Positions 24,131 through 31,727 of a stretch of 32,068 nucleotides of DNA are shown piece by piece. The DNA is from Fibrobacterota bacterium. Lineage in GTDB: Bacteria > Fibrobacterota > Fibrobacteria > UBA11236. The DNA lies in contig JAQBPN010000076.1 of the NCBI GenBank assembly GCA_028287505.1, forward strand, positions 1 to 32,068, read 5' to 3'. Both the position numbers and the translations under genes were made by a program. Position 1 is the first letter of the stretch. Each line of letters starts with the position of its first letter. The notes under the pieces were generated by a model, which saw only the letters and a list, made by a program, of their open reading frames with translations, was not told the origin of the DNA and searched no databases.

Positions 24131-24832
24131 ATGAACGAGATTCTTGGAAAAATCGCCCGGCTCGTACAGGACCCCAGCCTGGAAGTGGACATGACGGGTT
24201 TCCTTTTCGCCCTTGTCGTATCCGCTTTCGTGGGCGTGGCCGTTTCCGCTTTGTACCAGGTTTTTTACGAGAACCGGGCCACGGGGTCCCAGATCCACAG
24301 AAGCTTCCTGTTGATCTCCCCATCCATCACCGCCCTGTTCATCGCCATCCAGTTCTCGCTCCCGTTGTCCCTGGGACTTTTGGGCGCCCTCTCCATCATC
24401 CGTTTCCGCACGCCCATCAAGGAGCCGGAGGAAGTGGGGTTCATCATGCTGCTCATCGCATGCTCCGTGGTTTGCGCCACCTTCCAGTTCATGCTGCTGC
24501 TGGTGTTGCTCCTGTTGGCCCTGGCCGTCCTGACGCTTCAACGGTACGTACCGGGCTGGTTCCACTCCAAGCGGACCGATGGAATCCTGCTGCTCACCCT
24601 GAACGGCGATGTGGCCCCTGAAAGCAAGGAGAAGCTGGTGGGGCATCTCAAGGAAAAACTGACCCGCGGCCGGCTCCAGGGCATCACCTACGCCGAAAAC
24701 CTCACCACCATCCACTTTTCGTTCAACGGAATGGATGGAGCCAAACTGGATGGGTTGCACAAGGCGCTTCACGATATCGCGCCCATCCAGCGGTTGAACA
24801 TCTACTTCAACAGCCAGGGCGCGCTGACTTGA
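24131..24832 (+). CDS. DUF4956 membrane protein
   Basis: A 233-residue inner-membrane protein with about four helices in the first 150 residues and a soluble C-terminal domain. The diagnostic block is GALSIIRFRTPIKEPEEVGFIMLLIACSV (about residues 83-111), conserved in DUF4956. The soluble end (about 155-233) alternates strands and helices like an ACT or ferredoxin fold. It starts at the base after the VTC-gene stop, with AAAAGGAGATAG upstream, and is followed 10 bases later by the CotH gene. The biochemical role of DUF4956 is not established. The repeated gene order suggests it anchors the VTC protein or moves its product across the membrane. Confidence 0.85.
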   Translation: MNEILGKIARLVQDPSLEVDMTGFLFALVVSAFVGVAVSALYQVFYENRATGSQIHRSFLLISPSITALFIAIQFSLPLSLGLLGALSIIRFRTPIKEPEEVGFIMLLIACSVVCATFQFMLLLVLLLLALAVLTLQRYVPGWFHSKRTDGILLLTLNGDVAPESKEKLVGHLKEKLTRGRLQGITYAENLTTIHFSFNGMDGAKLDGLHKALHDIAPIQRLNIYFNSQGALT

Positions 24833-24842
24833 GGCCTACGGT

Positions 24843-27500
24843 TTGAAGGCCATCTGGAAGCTCGCGCTCTCTTTGGGCGGCGTGGGCGTGGCCGCGGGCC
24901 TGTTCGGGCGGATGGAATCCGCGCGGGGCGTCCGCCGCGAGCTCTGGGGGCTTAACCAGCAGAACTTCCATGAATTCGAGCGCAAGCTCAAGGCGCGCAA
25001 GCTGCCCATGCTGGCTGAAAGCATCGCCGGCTATTCCACGGATTCGACGCCCCCGGAAGTGGGTGTCGGCCCTGAAGGTGGATTTTTTCCCGCCTCGGTT
25101 ACGGTGGCCCTTTCCGCTCCCGGGCAGGGTGATATCCGCTATACCCTGGACGGCAGCATTCCCGATCGGTACAGCGCCGTCTATGCCGGGCCCATCGCCA
25201 TCGAAAGCACTACGGTGGTGCGTGCGCGCATCCTCAAGCGCGGCCTGCTGCCCGGTCCGACCGTTTCCCGGACCTACTTCCTGGAAGCGAGACCCCGCAC
25301 GCCGGTCGTGTCCCTGATCATGGACCCCATCACTCTCTGGAACAAGTATTCGGGAATCTACGAGAACCCCAAGGGGGCGGGGGAGGAATGGGAACGGCAG
25401 GTCGACTTCGAGGTCCTCAGGACCCCCGGAGCGGCCACCTGGAGATCCGCGGGCCGTATCCGGATACATGGAGGTTACTCCCGGAACCATCCCAAGAAAT
25501 CCTTCCGCATCCGGTATCCCGCTTTGGAAATGGGCGCGGCGGACAGCGGCGTATTGGTCCCCCGGGGCGTCGGGGCCGAGCGGACGGTAGTCTTGAGGAT
25601 GGGCGGCAGCAATAGCCGGTTCCGCCTTCGGGACGAGCTTTTCGCGGCCTTGTACCGGCGGTCGGGAGGCATATCCTCCGGATTCGAACCCGTCACGGTT
25701 TATCTCAACGGCGCCTACTGGGGCCTCTACGATGCGCGCGAATACGTGGACGAAGAGTTCCTGCAAGCCCGCTTCGGACCGGGCCGATACGAACTCCTGG
25801 CCTTCGACTCCAAGCACCGGAACCAGTGGGCCACCCCTGTTCTGGGGAAGAAAAAAGCATGGAAGGAAACGGTCCGCTTTTTCGAGAAGAGCGACTTCTC
25901 CCAGGCGGAGGCTTATGCGAAGGCCGGCGAAATCCTCGACCTCGCGAACACGATCGATTATTGGGCCCATAACATCTATGCCGCCAATATCGATTGGCCC
26001 TACAACAACATGACCGTTTTCCGGAAGGTGGACGGGGACGGCCGATGGCGCTGGATTTCCTGGGACGCGGACGCCACTTTCAACTATGGCGGCAACAAGC
26101 TGGGGCACGGCACCCTGGAATGGGCCATTCGCGACCGGATCCGCAACGATCTGAAGCACAATTACGAGAAGGGCCTTTACGAGGACGAAGGAACCTTCCT
26201 GGTGTCGACTCTCTTCATGCGCAAGCTGCTCGCCAATCCGGAATTCAAGAATGCCTTCGTGACCCGGTTCACGGACCTGCTCAACACGGAGATGCGGCCG
26301 GAACGGGTGGAGGGCCTTCTCGATAGCATCATCGCCCTTTCCAAACCGGACCTGGCGAAGGATTGGAAACGGTGGGGACTTTCGGACAGCGCCTACCAGG
26401 CCGACCAAAAGCTGATCCGCGATTTCATCCGCGGACGTCCGGCCGTGGTGCGGAGCCACCTTGAAAGGGTTTTCGGTTTGGGCGCGGGCATCGGCGTGGA
26501 GGTTGCGTACGACACGGCCGCGGGCTCGGTGAAAGTGAACGCGGCCGGCATCACGGGCTCACCCTGGCAGGGAACCTACTATCGGGGGATGCGCCTCCGG
26601 TTCTCGGCCGCGCCCAAGCGCGGTTTCGCCTTCAAGGGCTGGAAAGCGGGGCCGAAGGCATACCCGGATCCTGTCCTGGAAACCTCCGTGGACGCTCCGC
26701 TTGCTTTGCAAGCCCGGTTCGAACCCGTGCGCTCCTCCCCGACGGCGTCCGCCGCGCCCGGAACCGGTGCGATCGGCAGGCCGGATGCCGGCGCAATCGC
26801 CAAGCCGGATATCGGCGCACTCGATGTGGGATCCGATTGGATGCATGTGGGGGACAGTCAGACCGGGGGCCGCGCCCATGGCGCGGTCTTGAGCCCGGGC
26901 ACGGCGTTCAAAACCATATTCACGTCCAGTTTCGGCCGAAGTCCCACCCTTTGGGCCAAGGGGATATCCGGTCAGCCCCTTTCGGCCACCTTGGCCATGT
27001 TCAACGGCCGCGCGGAGAAGACCTCGGCCACCTGGGTCCACTTCCAGGAAAGCGGGAATCAGAACGAGGCCGGACAGAGGACTCCCGCGGAATTCGGGGA
27101 AACCTTTCTCGCCATGGGTCGGGCGGTAAAGGCGGGCTCGCCCAAGGCCGTCATCTCCACGGAGACGGCCTATTCCTTCCGGAGGGAGGCGCTGCCCTAC
27201 CGCGATTGGACCGGATACAATACGGTCTTGCGCGCCATGGTCGCCCGACTCCAATCCGAAGGGATCCGCATCGTCATCGCCGAGGTGGACCGTAACATCC
27301 AGGAGCTGGTCCGGCGAGTCGGGTTTTCGACCGCAATCCTGCCGGACGGCGGACATTATTCCGGAGTCGGAAACCTCCTGGTGGCGCTCTCTTACTTCGA
27401 TGCCCTTGGCTATGATGTGGCCAAGCTGAACCTGGGCGGAATCATCGAGGTGCCTGCCGACCAAAAGAGCATCTGCCTGGAAATCATCGCGGGGCACTAG
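24843..27500 (+). CDS. CotH-type protein kinase fused to an SGNH-hydrolase-like domain
   Basis: An 885-residue exported or membrane-anchored protein. TTG 24843 with GAGG 8 bases upstream starts it; residues 5-22 are hydrophobic. Domains: a chitobiase/FN3-like sandwich (about 58-148, IRYTLDGSIPD), then a CotH kinase (about 150-530) with HGGYSRNHPKKSFRIRY, YLNGAYWGLYDAREYVDEEFL, NIDWPYNNMTVFRK and the metal-binding SWDADATF. CotH kinases phosphorylate serines of surface proteins. A bacterial-repeat domain follows (about 548-632, FSAAPKRGFAFKGW). From 660 a fourth domain has GDSQ (D671, S672) and DGGHYSGVG (D835, H838), the first and last blocks of SGNH hydrolases. A CotH-SGNH fusion is unusual; acetyl- or acyl-esterase activity is possible. 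Confidence 0.83.
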   Translation: MKAIWKLALSLGGVGVAAGLFGRMESARGVRRELWGLNQQNFHEFERKLKARKLPMLAESIAGYSTDSTPPEVGVGPEGGFFPASVTVALSAPGQGDIRYTLDGSIPDRYSAVYAGPIAIESTTVVRARILKRGLLPGPTVSRTYFLEARPRTPVVSLIMDPITLWNKYSGIYENPKGAGEEWERQVDFEVLRTPGAATWRSAGRIRIHGGYSRNHPKKSFRIRYPALEMGAADSGVLVPRGVGAERTVVLRMGGSNSRFRLRDELFAALYRRSGGISSGFEPVTVYLNGAYWGLYDAREYVDEEFLQARFGPGRYELLAFDSKHRNQWATPVLGKKKAWKETVRFFEKSDFSQAEAYAKAGEILDLANTIDYWAHNIYAANIDWPYNNMTVFRKVDGDGRWRWISWDADATFNYGGNKLGHGTLEWAIRDRIRNDLKHNYEKGLYEDEGTFLVSTLFMRKLLANPEFKNAFVTRFTDLLNTEMRPERVEGLLDSIIALSKPDLAKDWKRWGLSDSAYQADQKLIRDFIRGRPAVVRSHLERVFGLGAGIGVEVAYDTAAGSVKVNAAGITGSPWQGTYYRGMRLRFSAAPKRGFAFKGWKAGPKAYPDPVLETSVDAPLALQARFEPVRSSPTASAAPGTGAIGRPDAGAIAKPDIGALDVGSDWMHVGDSQTGGRAHGAVLSPGTAFKTIFTSSFGRSPTLWAKGISGQPLSATLAMFNGRAEKTSATWVHFQESGNQNEAGQRTPAEFGETFLAMGRAVKAGSPKAVISTETAYSFRREALPYRDWTGYNTVLRAMVARLQSEGIRIVIAEVDRNIQELVRRVGFSTAILPDGGHYSGVGNLLVALSYFDALGYDVAKLNLGGIIEVPADQKSICLEIIAGH

Positions 27501-27512
27501 GGCCGGGTCATG

Positions 27513-28109
27513 CTACTGGGCGCCGCCGCCCGCTTCCGTTCCTGCGGTCTTTCCGCCTCCGCCCGCCTCGTCTTCCGGCTTCTTCCGCCATCCGATCACC
27601 CGGCCCGGGTTGCCCGCCACGATGCAATAGGCCGGCACCGATTTGGACAGCACCGATCCCGCCGAGATGATGGTGCCTTTGCCGATGTGGACGCCCGGCA
27701 TGATGAATGCATTCGCGCCGATCCAGACATCGTCCCCGATGACGACCTCTTTGCTCTCATATCCCTGGGTCAGCCACGGGATATCCGGATTCTCGAACCT
27801 GTGGTTCACGGACCAGATCTTGGAGTCGGGCCCCATGCCCACGTAATCGCCCAGGGTCACCCCGCCGCCGGCCGTGATGAATACGCCTTGGCCGAAGTTG
27901 CAATGGCTGCCGATGCGGAGCTTCTCGGGATTGGCCACGCGCAGGTTCATCTGGATGATCTGGCCCGGGCCGCAGGCTCCCAGGAGGGAGGGCATGAGGC
28001 GGGCGCGAAGGGCGATGCCGGTGTTCCCGGGCAACTGGCTGAGCAGCCAGAACCACATCGTCGGCACGTCCTTGCGCACGGCCCAGTAGACGGATTTGAG
28101 GGTTTCCAT
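27513..28109 (-). CDS. Left-handed beta-helix (hexapeptide) acyltransferase
   Basis: A 198-residue enzyme of the WcaF/NodL/Maa type, which transfers acetyl or another acyl group to a sugar hydroxyl or amine. It has the hexapeptide-repeat pattern throughout (VTLGDYVGMGPDSKIW, VVIGDDVWIGANAFIMPGVHIGKGTIISAGSVL), the catalytic-type His in VNHRF (about residue 103) and the family's GNPGRVIGW ending. The last 20 residues are Gly/Ala-rich and extra. It is the final gene of the six-gene minus operon; the methyltransferase stop is only 6 bases before its ATG. The substrate is presumably the glycan or small molecule made by the operon. Confidence 0.85.
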   Translation of the reverse strand: METLKSVYWAVRKDVPTMWFWLLSQLPGNTGIALRARLMPSLLGACGPGQIIQMNLRVANPEKLRIGSHCNFGQGVFITAGGGVTLGDYVGMGPDSKIWSVNHRFENPDIPWLTQGYESKEVVIGDDVWIGANAFIMPGVHIGKGTIISAGSVLSKSVPAYCIVAGNPGRVIGWRKKPEDEAGGGGKTAGTEAGGGAQ

Positions 28110-28115
28110 GATATC

Positions 28116-28931
28116 CTAGGCCTTGCGCCGGCAAATCATCATCTCGAAGGAAGGGCCTTCCTTGATGAATGCGCCGAGAATCCTGTCGCTATAGTAACCC
28201 AGGCGCCCGGCCAAACCGGGGCTCCTGGTGATGAATGGGTCGATAAAGCGCGACCATATCCTATCCATGGACTTCTTGGTGTCCAGGGACTTGTAATCGT
28301 AAGTCTGCACCGTCAGGAAGAAGGTGGGCGTGCGGGAGATTATTTCAAAGCCCGCTTTGTCGAGGGCGACCTGGTAATCCTTGAGGGTGCGCAGTTTGAT
28401 ATAGCCGAAGTCGAGCTCCCTATGGTGCATGAAGAAATCGTGGATGGCCAGAAAGCCGCCGGGCCGGCAGGAGTCCGCCAGGTTGGACAGGGCCGTGGGG
28501 AAGTCCTTATCGTCCACCACATGGTAGAGCATGTCCACGGCGGTGACGAGATCATGACCCTTGCCCGTAAGGGCGGCAAGCCCGGGTTCCGTGAGGTCGC
28601 GCTTGTGGAACGAGTACTCGGGGAAGCGTTTGGCCAGTGCGTCCGTGGCGTTCTGGCTGATGTCGATGCCGGAGAGGCTGCCGACGCCCAGGGACTTCCA
28701 CATTTCCACGTACACACCGGTGCCTGCGGCAATCTCGAGGATCGAAGCTCCCTTGGGGTCGAAGCCGGCCTTGTACAGGCCCTGCAACAGGCGTTCCTTC
28801 TTGCGGCGGTACAGCCACTGGTTGTACACCACGGGGAGGTCGATATGGCCGGACTTGGTGAGATCGATCTCCTGGTAGCGTTCGGCCCAATACTTTTCCG
28901 CATCGTATTTCTTGGCGGTTTCAGCCGACAT
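28116..28931 (-). CDS. Class I SAM-dependent methyltransferase
   Basis: A 271-residue methyltransferase with motif I ILEIAAGTGVYVEMW (about residues 64-78), an acidic SGIDIS strand, and VTAVDMLYHVV and RPGGFLAIHDFF in motifs IV and V. It has the class I Rossmann fold and resembles O- or N-methyltransferases of glycan and natural-product clusters. Its ATG (28931) has GGAGGAG 8 bases upstream and lies within the last codons of the NAD-synthetase-like gene (11-base overlap), so it is translationally coupled to it. A second upstream in-frame ATG (28949) is less likely. The substrate is unknown. Confidence 0.82.
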   Translation of the reverse strand: MSAETAKKYDAEKYWAERYQEIDLTKSGHIDLPVVYNQWLYRRKKERLLQGLYKAGFDPKGASILEIAAGTGVYVEMWKSLGVGSLSGIDISQNATDALAKRFPEYSFHKRDLTEPGLAALTGKGHDLVTAVDMLYHVVDDKDFPTALSNLADSCRPGGFLAIHDFFMHHRELDFGYIKLRTLKDYQVALDKAGFEIISRTPTFFLTVQTYDYKSLDTKKSMDRIWSRFIDPFITRSPGLAGRLGYYSDRILGAFIKEGPSFEMMICRRKA

Positions 28932-29895
28932 CGGGAATCTCCTCCACAAGCTGGGGTTTGAGATGCTGGTAGCGCGTGGTCGAGCGCTTGGCCGCTATAT
29001 CCTTGAACGCGCGCATCACCTGGGATTCGGTCATCCCCGCGGCGGCGGCCACTTCCCCGGCGGGTGCGCCGGCATTGTATCCGCACAGGCACAGGTCCAT
29101 CTTTTCATAGGGCAAGACGAAGTAGAACTCTTCCTGGCTTTGCGCCATGCTGTAGGTGTCCGTGGTGGGAGGCCGGCGGCGGAGGGGCTCCGGCACGCCC
29201 AGGTACTCGGCCAGGTCGTACACCTGGGTCTTGTACAGGTGGGCGATGGGCTTGATGTCCGCCGCGCCGTCTCCCTGCTTCACGAAAAAGCCCTGATCGT
29301 ATTCCAGCCGATTGGGGGTGCCCGCCACCGCGAAATTGAGGCTGTCGGCGTAGTAGTACTCCATCATCTTGCGGACGCGCTGTTTGAAGTTCGTGGCCGC
29401 GACCAGGGTGAGGTAGGCGTTCAGGGGCAGGCGCTCCTTTACTTCCTCGCCTTGGGGGCTGCGGGCCACCACGGAATAGAAGTTGAAGCCGGCGTGGTCG
29501 GGGCCGGGCAATACGATTTTGAATTTCCAGTCCGGGGTGAACGCGGGGATGACCGAGGCCACGGCTTCATTACGGCGCCGGTAGCAGCCAAGGGCCTCCA
29601 GCGCGGGACTGATGTCCTCGAGCACCGTGCGGATGCCCAGATGTCCGGCAATCATGCGGCTGAAATGCAGGGTCTCGGAATCGGAGTCGTTTTCCGGCAT
29701 GAAGATTCCGAACACCCGCTCTTTGCCCAGGGCGCGGACGGCCAAGGCCGCGGTAACGCTGCTGTCGATGCCTCCGGAAATCCCCAGCACCAGGCCCTTG
29801 CGGCGCATCTCCTTGAGCTGCCTTCGCATGGCGTCCCCGATGCGATCCGCCTCTTTCGGGCGATCGAGGGCCAGGTTTTCCTTGCTGAATGCCAT
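28921..29895 (-). CDS. NAD-synthetase-like ATP-dependent amide ligase
   Basis: A 324-residue protein of the NadE/PP-ATPase family. It carries the PP-loop LGISGGIDSSV (residues 37-47) and NadE-like late blocks GTPNRLEYDQGFFVKQGDGAADIKP and LYKTQVYDLAEYLGVPE. The usual NadE segment (PSADLW.GQTDE) reads PPTTDTYSMAQSQEEFYF here, and a middle stretch of about 40 residues is extra. The amide-forming chemistry is likely kept, but the substrate may not be deamido-NAD. As a neighbour of an asparagine-synthase-like gene, an acyl carrier protein and an acyl ligase, it probably forms an amide on the operon's product. ATG 29895 has AAAGGA upstream; the ligase gene ends 1 base before. A true housekeeping nadE is the alternative. 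Confidence 0.76.
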   Translation of the reverse strand: MAFSKENLALDRPKEADRIGDAMRRQLKEMRRKGLVLGISGGIDSSVTAALAVRALGKERVFGIFMPENDSDSETLHFSRMIAGHLGIRTVLEDISPALEALGCYRRRNEAVASVIPAFTPDWKFKIVLPGPDHAGFNFYSVVARSPQGEEVKERLPLNAYLTLVAATNFKQRVRKMMEYYYADSLNFAVAGTPNRLEYDQGFFVKQGDGAADIKPIAHLYKTQVYDLAEYLGVPEPLRRRPPTTDTYSMAQSQEEFYFVLPYEKMDLCLCGYNAGAPAGEVAAAAGMTESQVMRAFKDIAAKRSTTRYQHLKPQLVEEIPDVG

Positions 29896-29896
29896 A

Positions 29897-31462
29897 TCAG
29901 GACAATCCTTTTTTGCTGATTTTGCCCGTGTTCGTCTTCGGCAGCTCCGGGCGGAACTCAACGTGCCTGGGCACCATGAACTTCTCCAGGCGCTTCTGGC
30001 AATGCTTGATAACCTCGGCATCCGTAAGGATCTCCCCGTCCACAAGGGCAAGGAAGGCCTTGATGGCTTGGCCCAGGATGTCGTCCGGCACTCCGATGAC
30101 GGCGGCCTCCCTCACCTGCGGAAGCTCGTAGAGGACGTTCTCGACTTCCCGCGGGCCCACGCGCTCGCCGGCGGTCTTGATGAGATCGTCCATGCGGGAG
30201 ATGAAATAGAGGTGGCCGTCCTCGTCCTGCTTGAAGAGATCGCCGGTCTTGAGGATGCGCTCGTGGGCATAGCCGCCGCTCTTGAGGCACCGGGCCGTCT
30301 CTTCGGGTTTGTTCCAGTACCCGACCATGACATGCGATCCGCGCACCACCAGCTCTCCGGGAGTCCAAGGGGCGGTAACGCGGTTGCCGGATTCATCCTC
30401 TATCCATACCTCGGTGTTGGGAATGGCGATGCCGACCGAGGTCGGCTTCTTGTCGATGAGTTCCGGCGGCAGGTAGGCGACCCGCTTGCATTCGGTGAGG
30501 CCGTACATCGAATAGATCCTGGCCTTGGGCATTACCCGGCGCATGCGCTCTATATGGTGAACGGGCAGGGCCTGGGCGGTGTTGCTGAGATACCGGACCG
30601 AAGAGAAGTCGTGGCTGTCCAGGTCCTTGAGGTTGAGGAGGATGGCCAGGATGGTAGGCACGATGGGAAGTCCCGTCACCCGTTCCTTGGCGATGAGCTC
30701 CAGGTATCTGCCCGGGTAGAGGAACATCTTCTCAAGGACCACGGTGCCGCCGAACATGAACGCCATCAGCACCTGGTATAGGCCGTAGTCGAACGCCAGG
30801 GGCAGCACGGCGAGGATGATATCCTCCGGCTCGTTTCCGAGATAGGTCGTGATCGATGTCGCGGCGGTCACCATATTGAGATGGGTGAGGGTCACGCCCT
30901 TGGGATTGCCCGTGGACCCGGAGGTGTAGATGAGGCTGGCCAGGTCGAGATCGATGTTGGGGTTGGCGGGCTTGGTGCGCGGCTGGTCCGCGGTGATGGC
31001 GGCCAAGTCGTGCACGCCCTTGCCCGCCGCCGTGAGGGCCGGAAACAAGGCGGCCGCATTCTCGCCCGCCTCAGCGTCGACGAGGACCACGTGGCGGAGT
31101 CCCGGGGAGGCCGCCACCTCGGTCTCCACGGCCTTGAGATTGCGGCGGCCGGTCACCAGGATCCGCGCCTCGCAATCGTCCAGGATGTATGCCAGCTTGT
31201 CCCCTTTGACGCCGGGGTTGACCACCAGGAAGATTCCGGCCGCCTTCATGGCCGCGAACAGGGCCTGCACGGTTTCGACCGAGTTGTCGAAGTAGATGCA
31301 GACCCGCTCCTGGCGCTTCAGGCCCAGGGCGAGGAAGGCGCGGGCCAGAGCGTTGGCTCCCCCGTCCACCTCGGAATAGGTGGCGCGCCGATCGCCGCAG
31401 ACAAGGGCCGTCTTACCCGGATGCCGCGCGGCGCTTTGCTCCAGGAAGCCGTCAAGCAGCAT
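29897..31462 (-). CDS. AMP-forming acyl ligase (adenylation enzyme)
   Basis: A 521-residue ANL-superfamily enzyme that activates a carboxylic or amino acid as its AMP ester and loads it onto CoA or a carrier protein. All core motifs are visible: LIYTSGSTGNPKGVTLTH (P-loop), YGLTEC, TGDLFKQDEDGHLYFISRMDDLIKTAGERVGPREVE (hinge) and the catalytic Lys in TNTGKISKKG near the C-terminus. A free carrier protein gene (31452-31727) overlaps its start, so loading onto that carrier is more likely than onto CoA. The start is taken at ATG 31462, which overlaps the carrier gene by 11 bases and begins the family's LLDGFLEQSAARHPGKTALV; ATG 31480 is possible. Similar ligases sit in exosortase/PEP-CTERM and exopolysaccharide clusters. 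Confidence 0.87.
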   Translation of the reverse strand: MLLDGFLEQSAARHPGKTALVCGDRRATYSEVDGGANALARAFLALGLKRQERVCIYFDNSVETVQALFAAMKAAGIFLVVNPGVKGDKLAYILDDCEARILVTGRRNLKAVETEVAASPGLRHVVLVDAEAGENAAALFPALTAAGKGVHDLAAITADQPRTKPANPNIDLDLASLIYTSGSTGNPKGVTLTHLNMVTAATSITTYLGNEPEDIILAVLPLAFDYGLYQVLMAFMFGGTVVLEKMFLYPGRYLELIAKERVTGLPIVPTILAILLNLKDLDSHDFSSVRYLSNTAQALPVHHIERMRRVMPKARIYSMYGLTECKRVAYLPPELIDKKPTSVGIAIPNTEVWIEDESGNRVTAPWTPGELVVRGSHVMVGYWNKPEETARCLKSGGYAHERILKTGDLFKQDEDGHLYFISRMDDLIKTAGERVGPREVENVLYELPQVREAAVIGVPDDILGQAIKAFLALVDGEILTDAEVIKHCQKRLEKFMVPRHVEFRPELPKTNTGKISKKGLS

Positions 31463-31727
31463 TGCTTTTTCCCGCGACATATCGCGTCAGATTGTCGATG
31501 GAATCGAGGTTCTCGGGAATCAACTCCTTGTCATCGATCTTGATGTGGAATTCCTCTTCGAGAAAGGTCACGATTTCCAGGACGCCGGTGGAGTCGATGG
31601 TTCCCGTCTCCAGGAAGGATTCGCCGTCCTTCAGCATCGAGGACGCGTCCCCCATCAGGAAATTCTCGATCACGAACCGCTTTACCTTGCCCTTGATTTC
31701 CTGCGTATTCCGATTGTCCATGTTCAT
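31452..31727 (-). CDS. Acyl/peptidyl carrier protein
   Basis: A 91-residue carrier protein. It has the phosphopantetheine attachment motif as D45-S46-T47 in GTIDSTGVLEIV, followed by an acidic FLEEEFHIKIDDKELIPENLDSIDNL helix pattern, the normal four-helix form. S46 would carry the swinging arm. Its ATG overlaps the stop of the asparagine-synthase-like gene (ATGA, 31727-31724), and its end overlaps the ligase. It is too divergent for fatty-acid synthesis and sits with a dedicated ligase, so it probably carries an acyl or aminoacyl group for the pathway encoded here. Confidence 0.87.
   Translation of the reverse strand: MNMDNRNTQEIKGKVKRFVIENFLMGDASSMLKDGESFLETGTIDSTGVLEIVTFLEEEFHIKIDDKELIPENLDSIDNLTRYVAGKSNAA

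Noticed and set aside
24807-26459. Long open frame on the minus strand, 550 codons
   Set aside because: It lies opposite the CotH-domain gene, whose motifs are unmistakable. The translated sequence is Gly/Arg/Pro-rich with no domain pattern, as expected of an antisense shadow in GC-rich DNA.
27510-28961. Plus-strand open frame of 483 codons across the acyltransferase and methyltransferase genes
   Set aside because: Both minus-strand genes have family motifs and good starts; the plus frame has neither.
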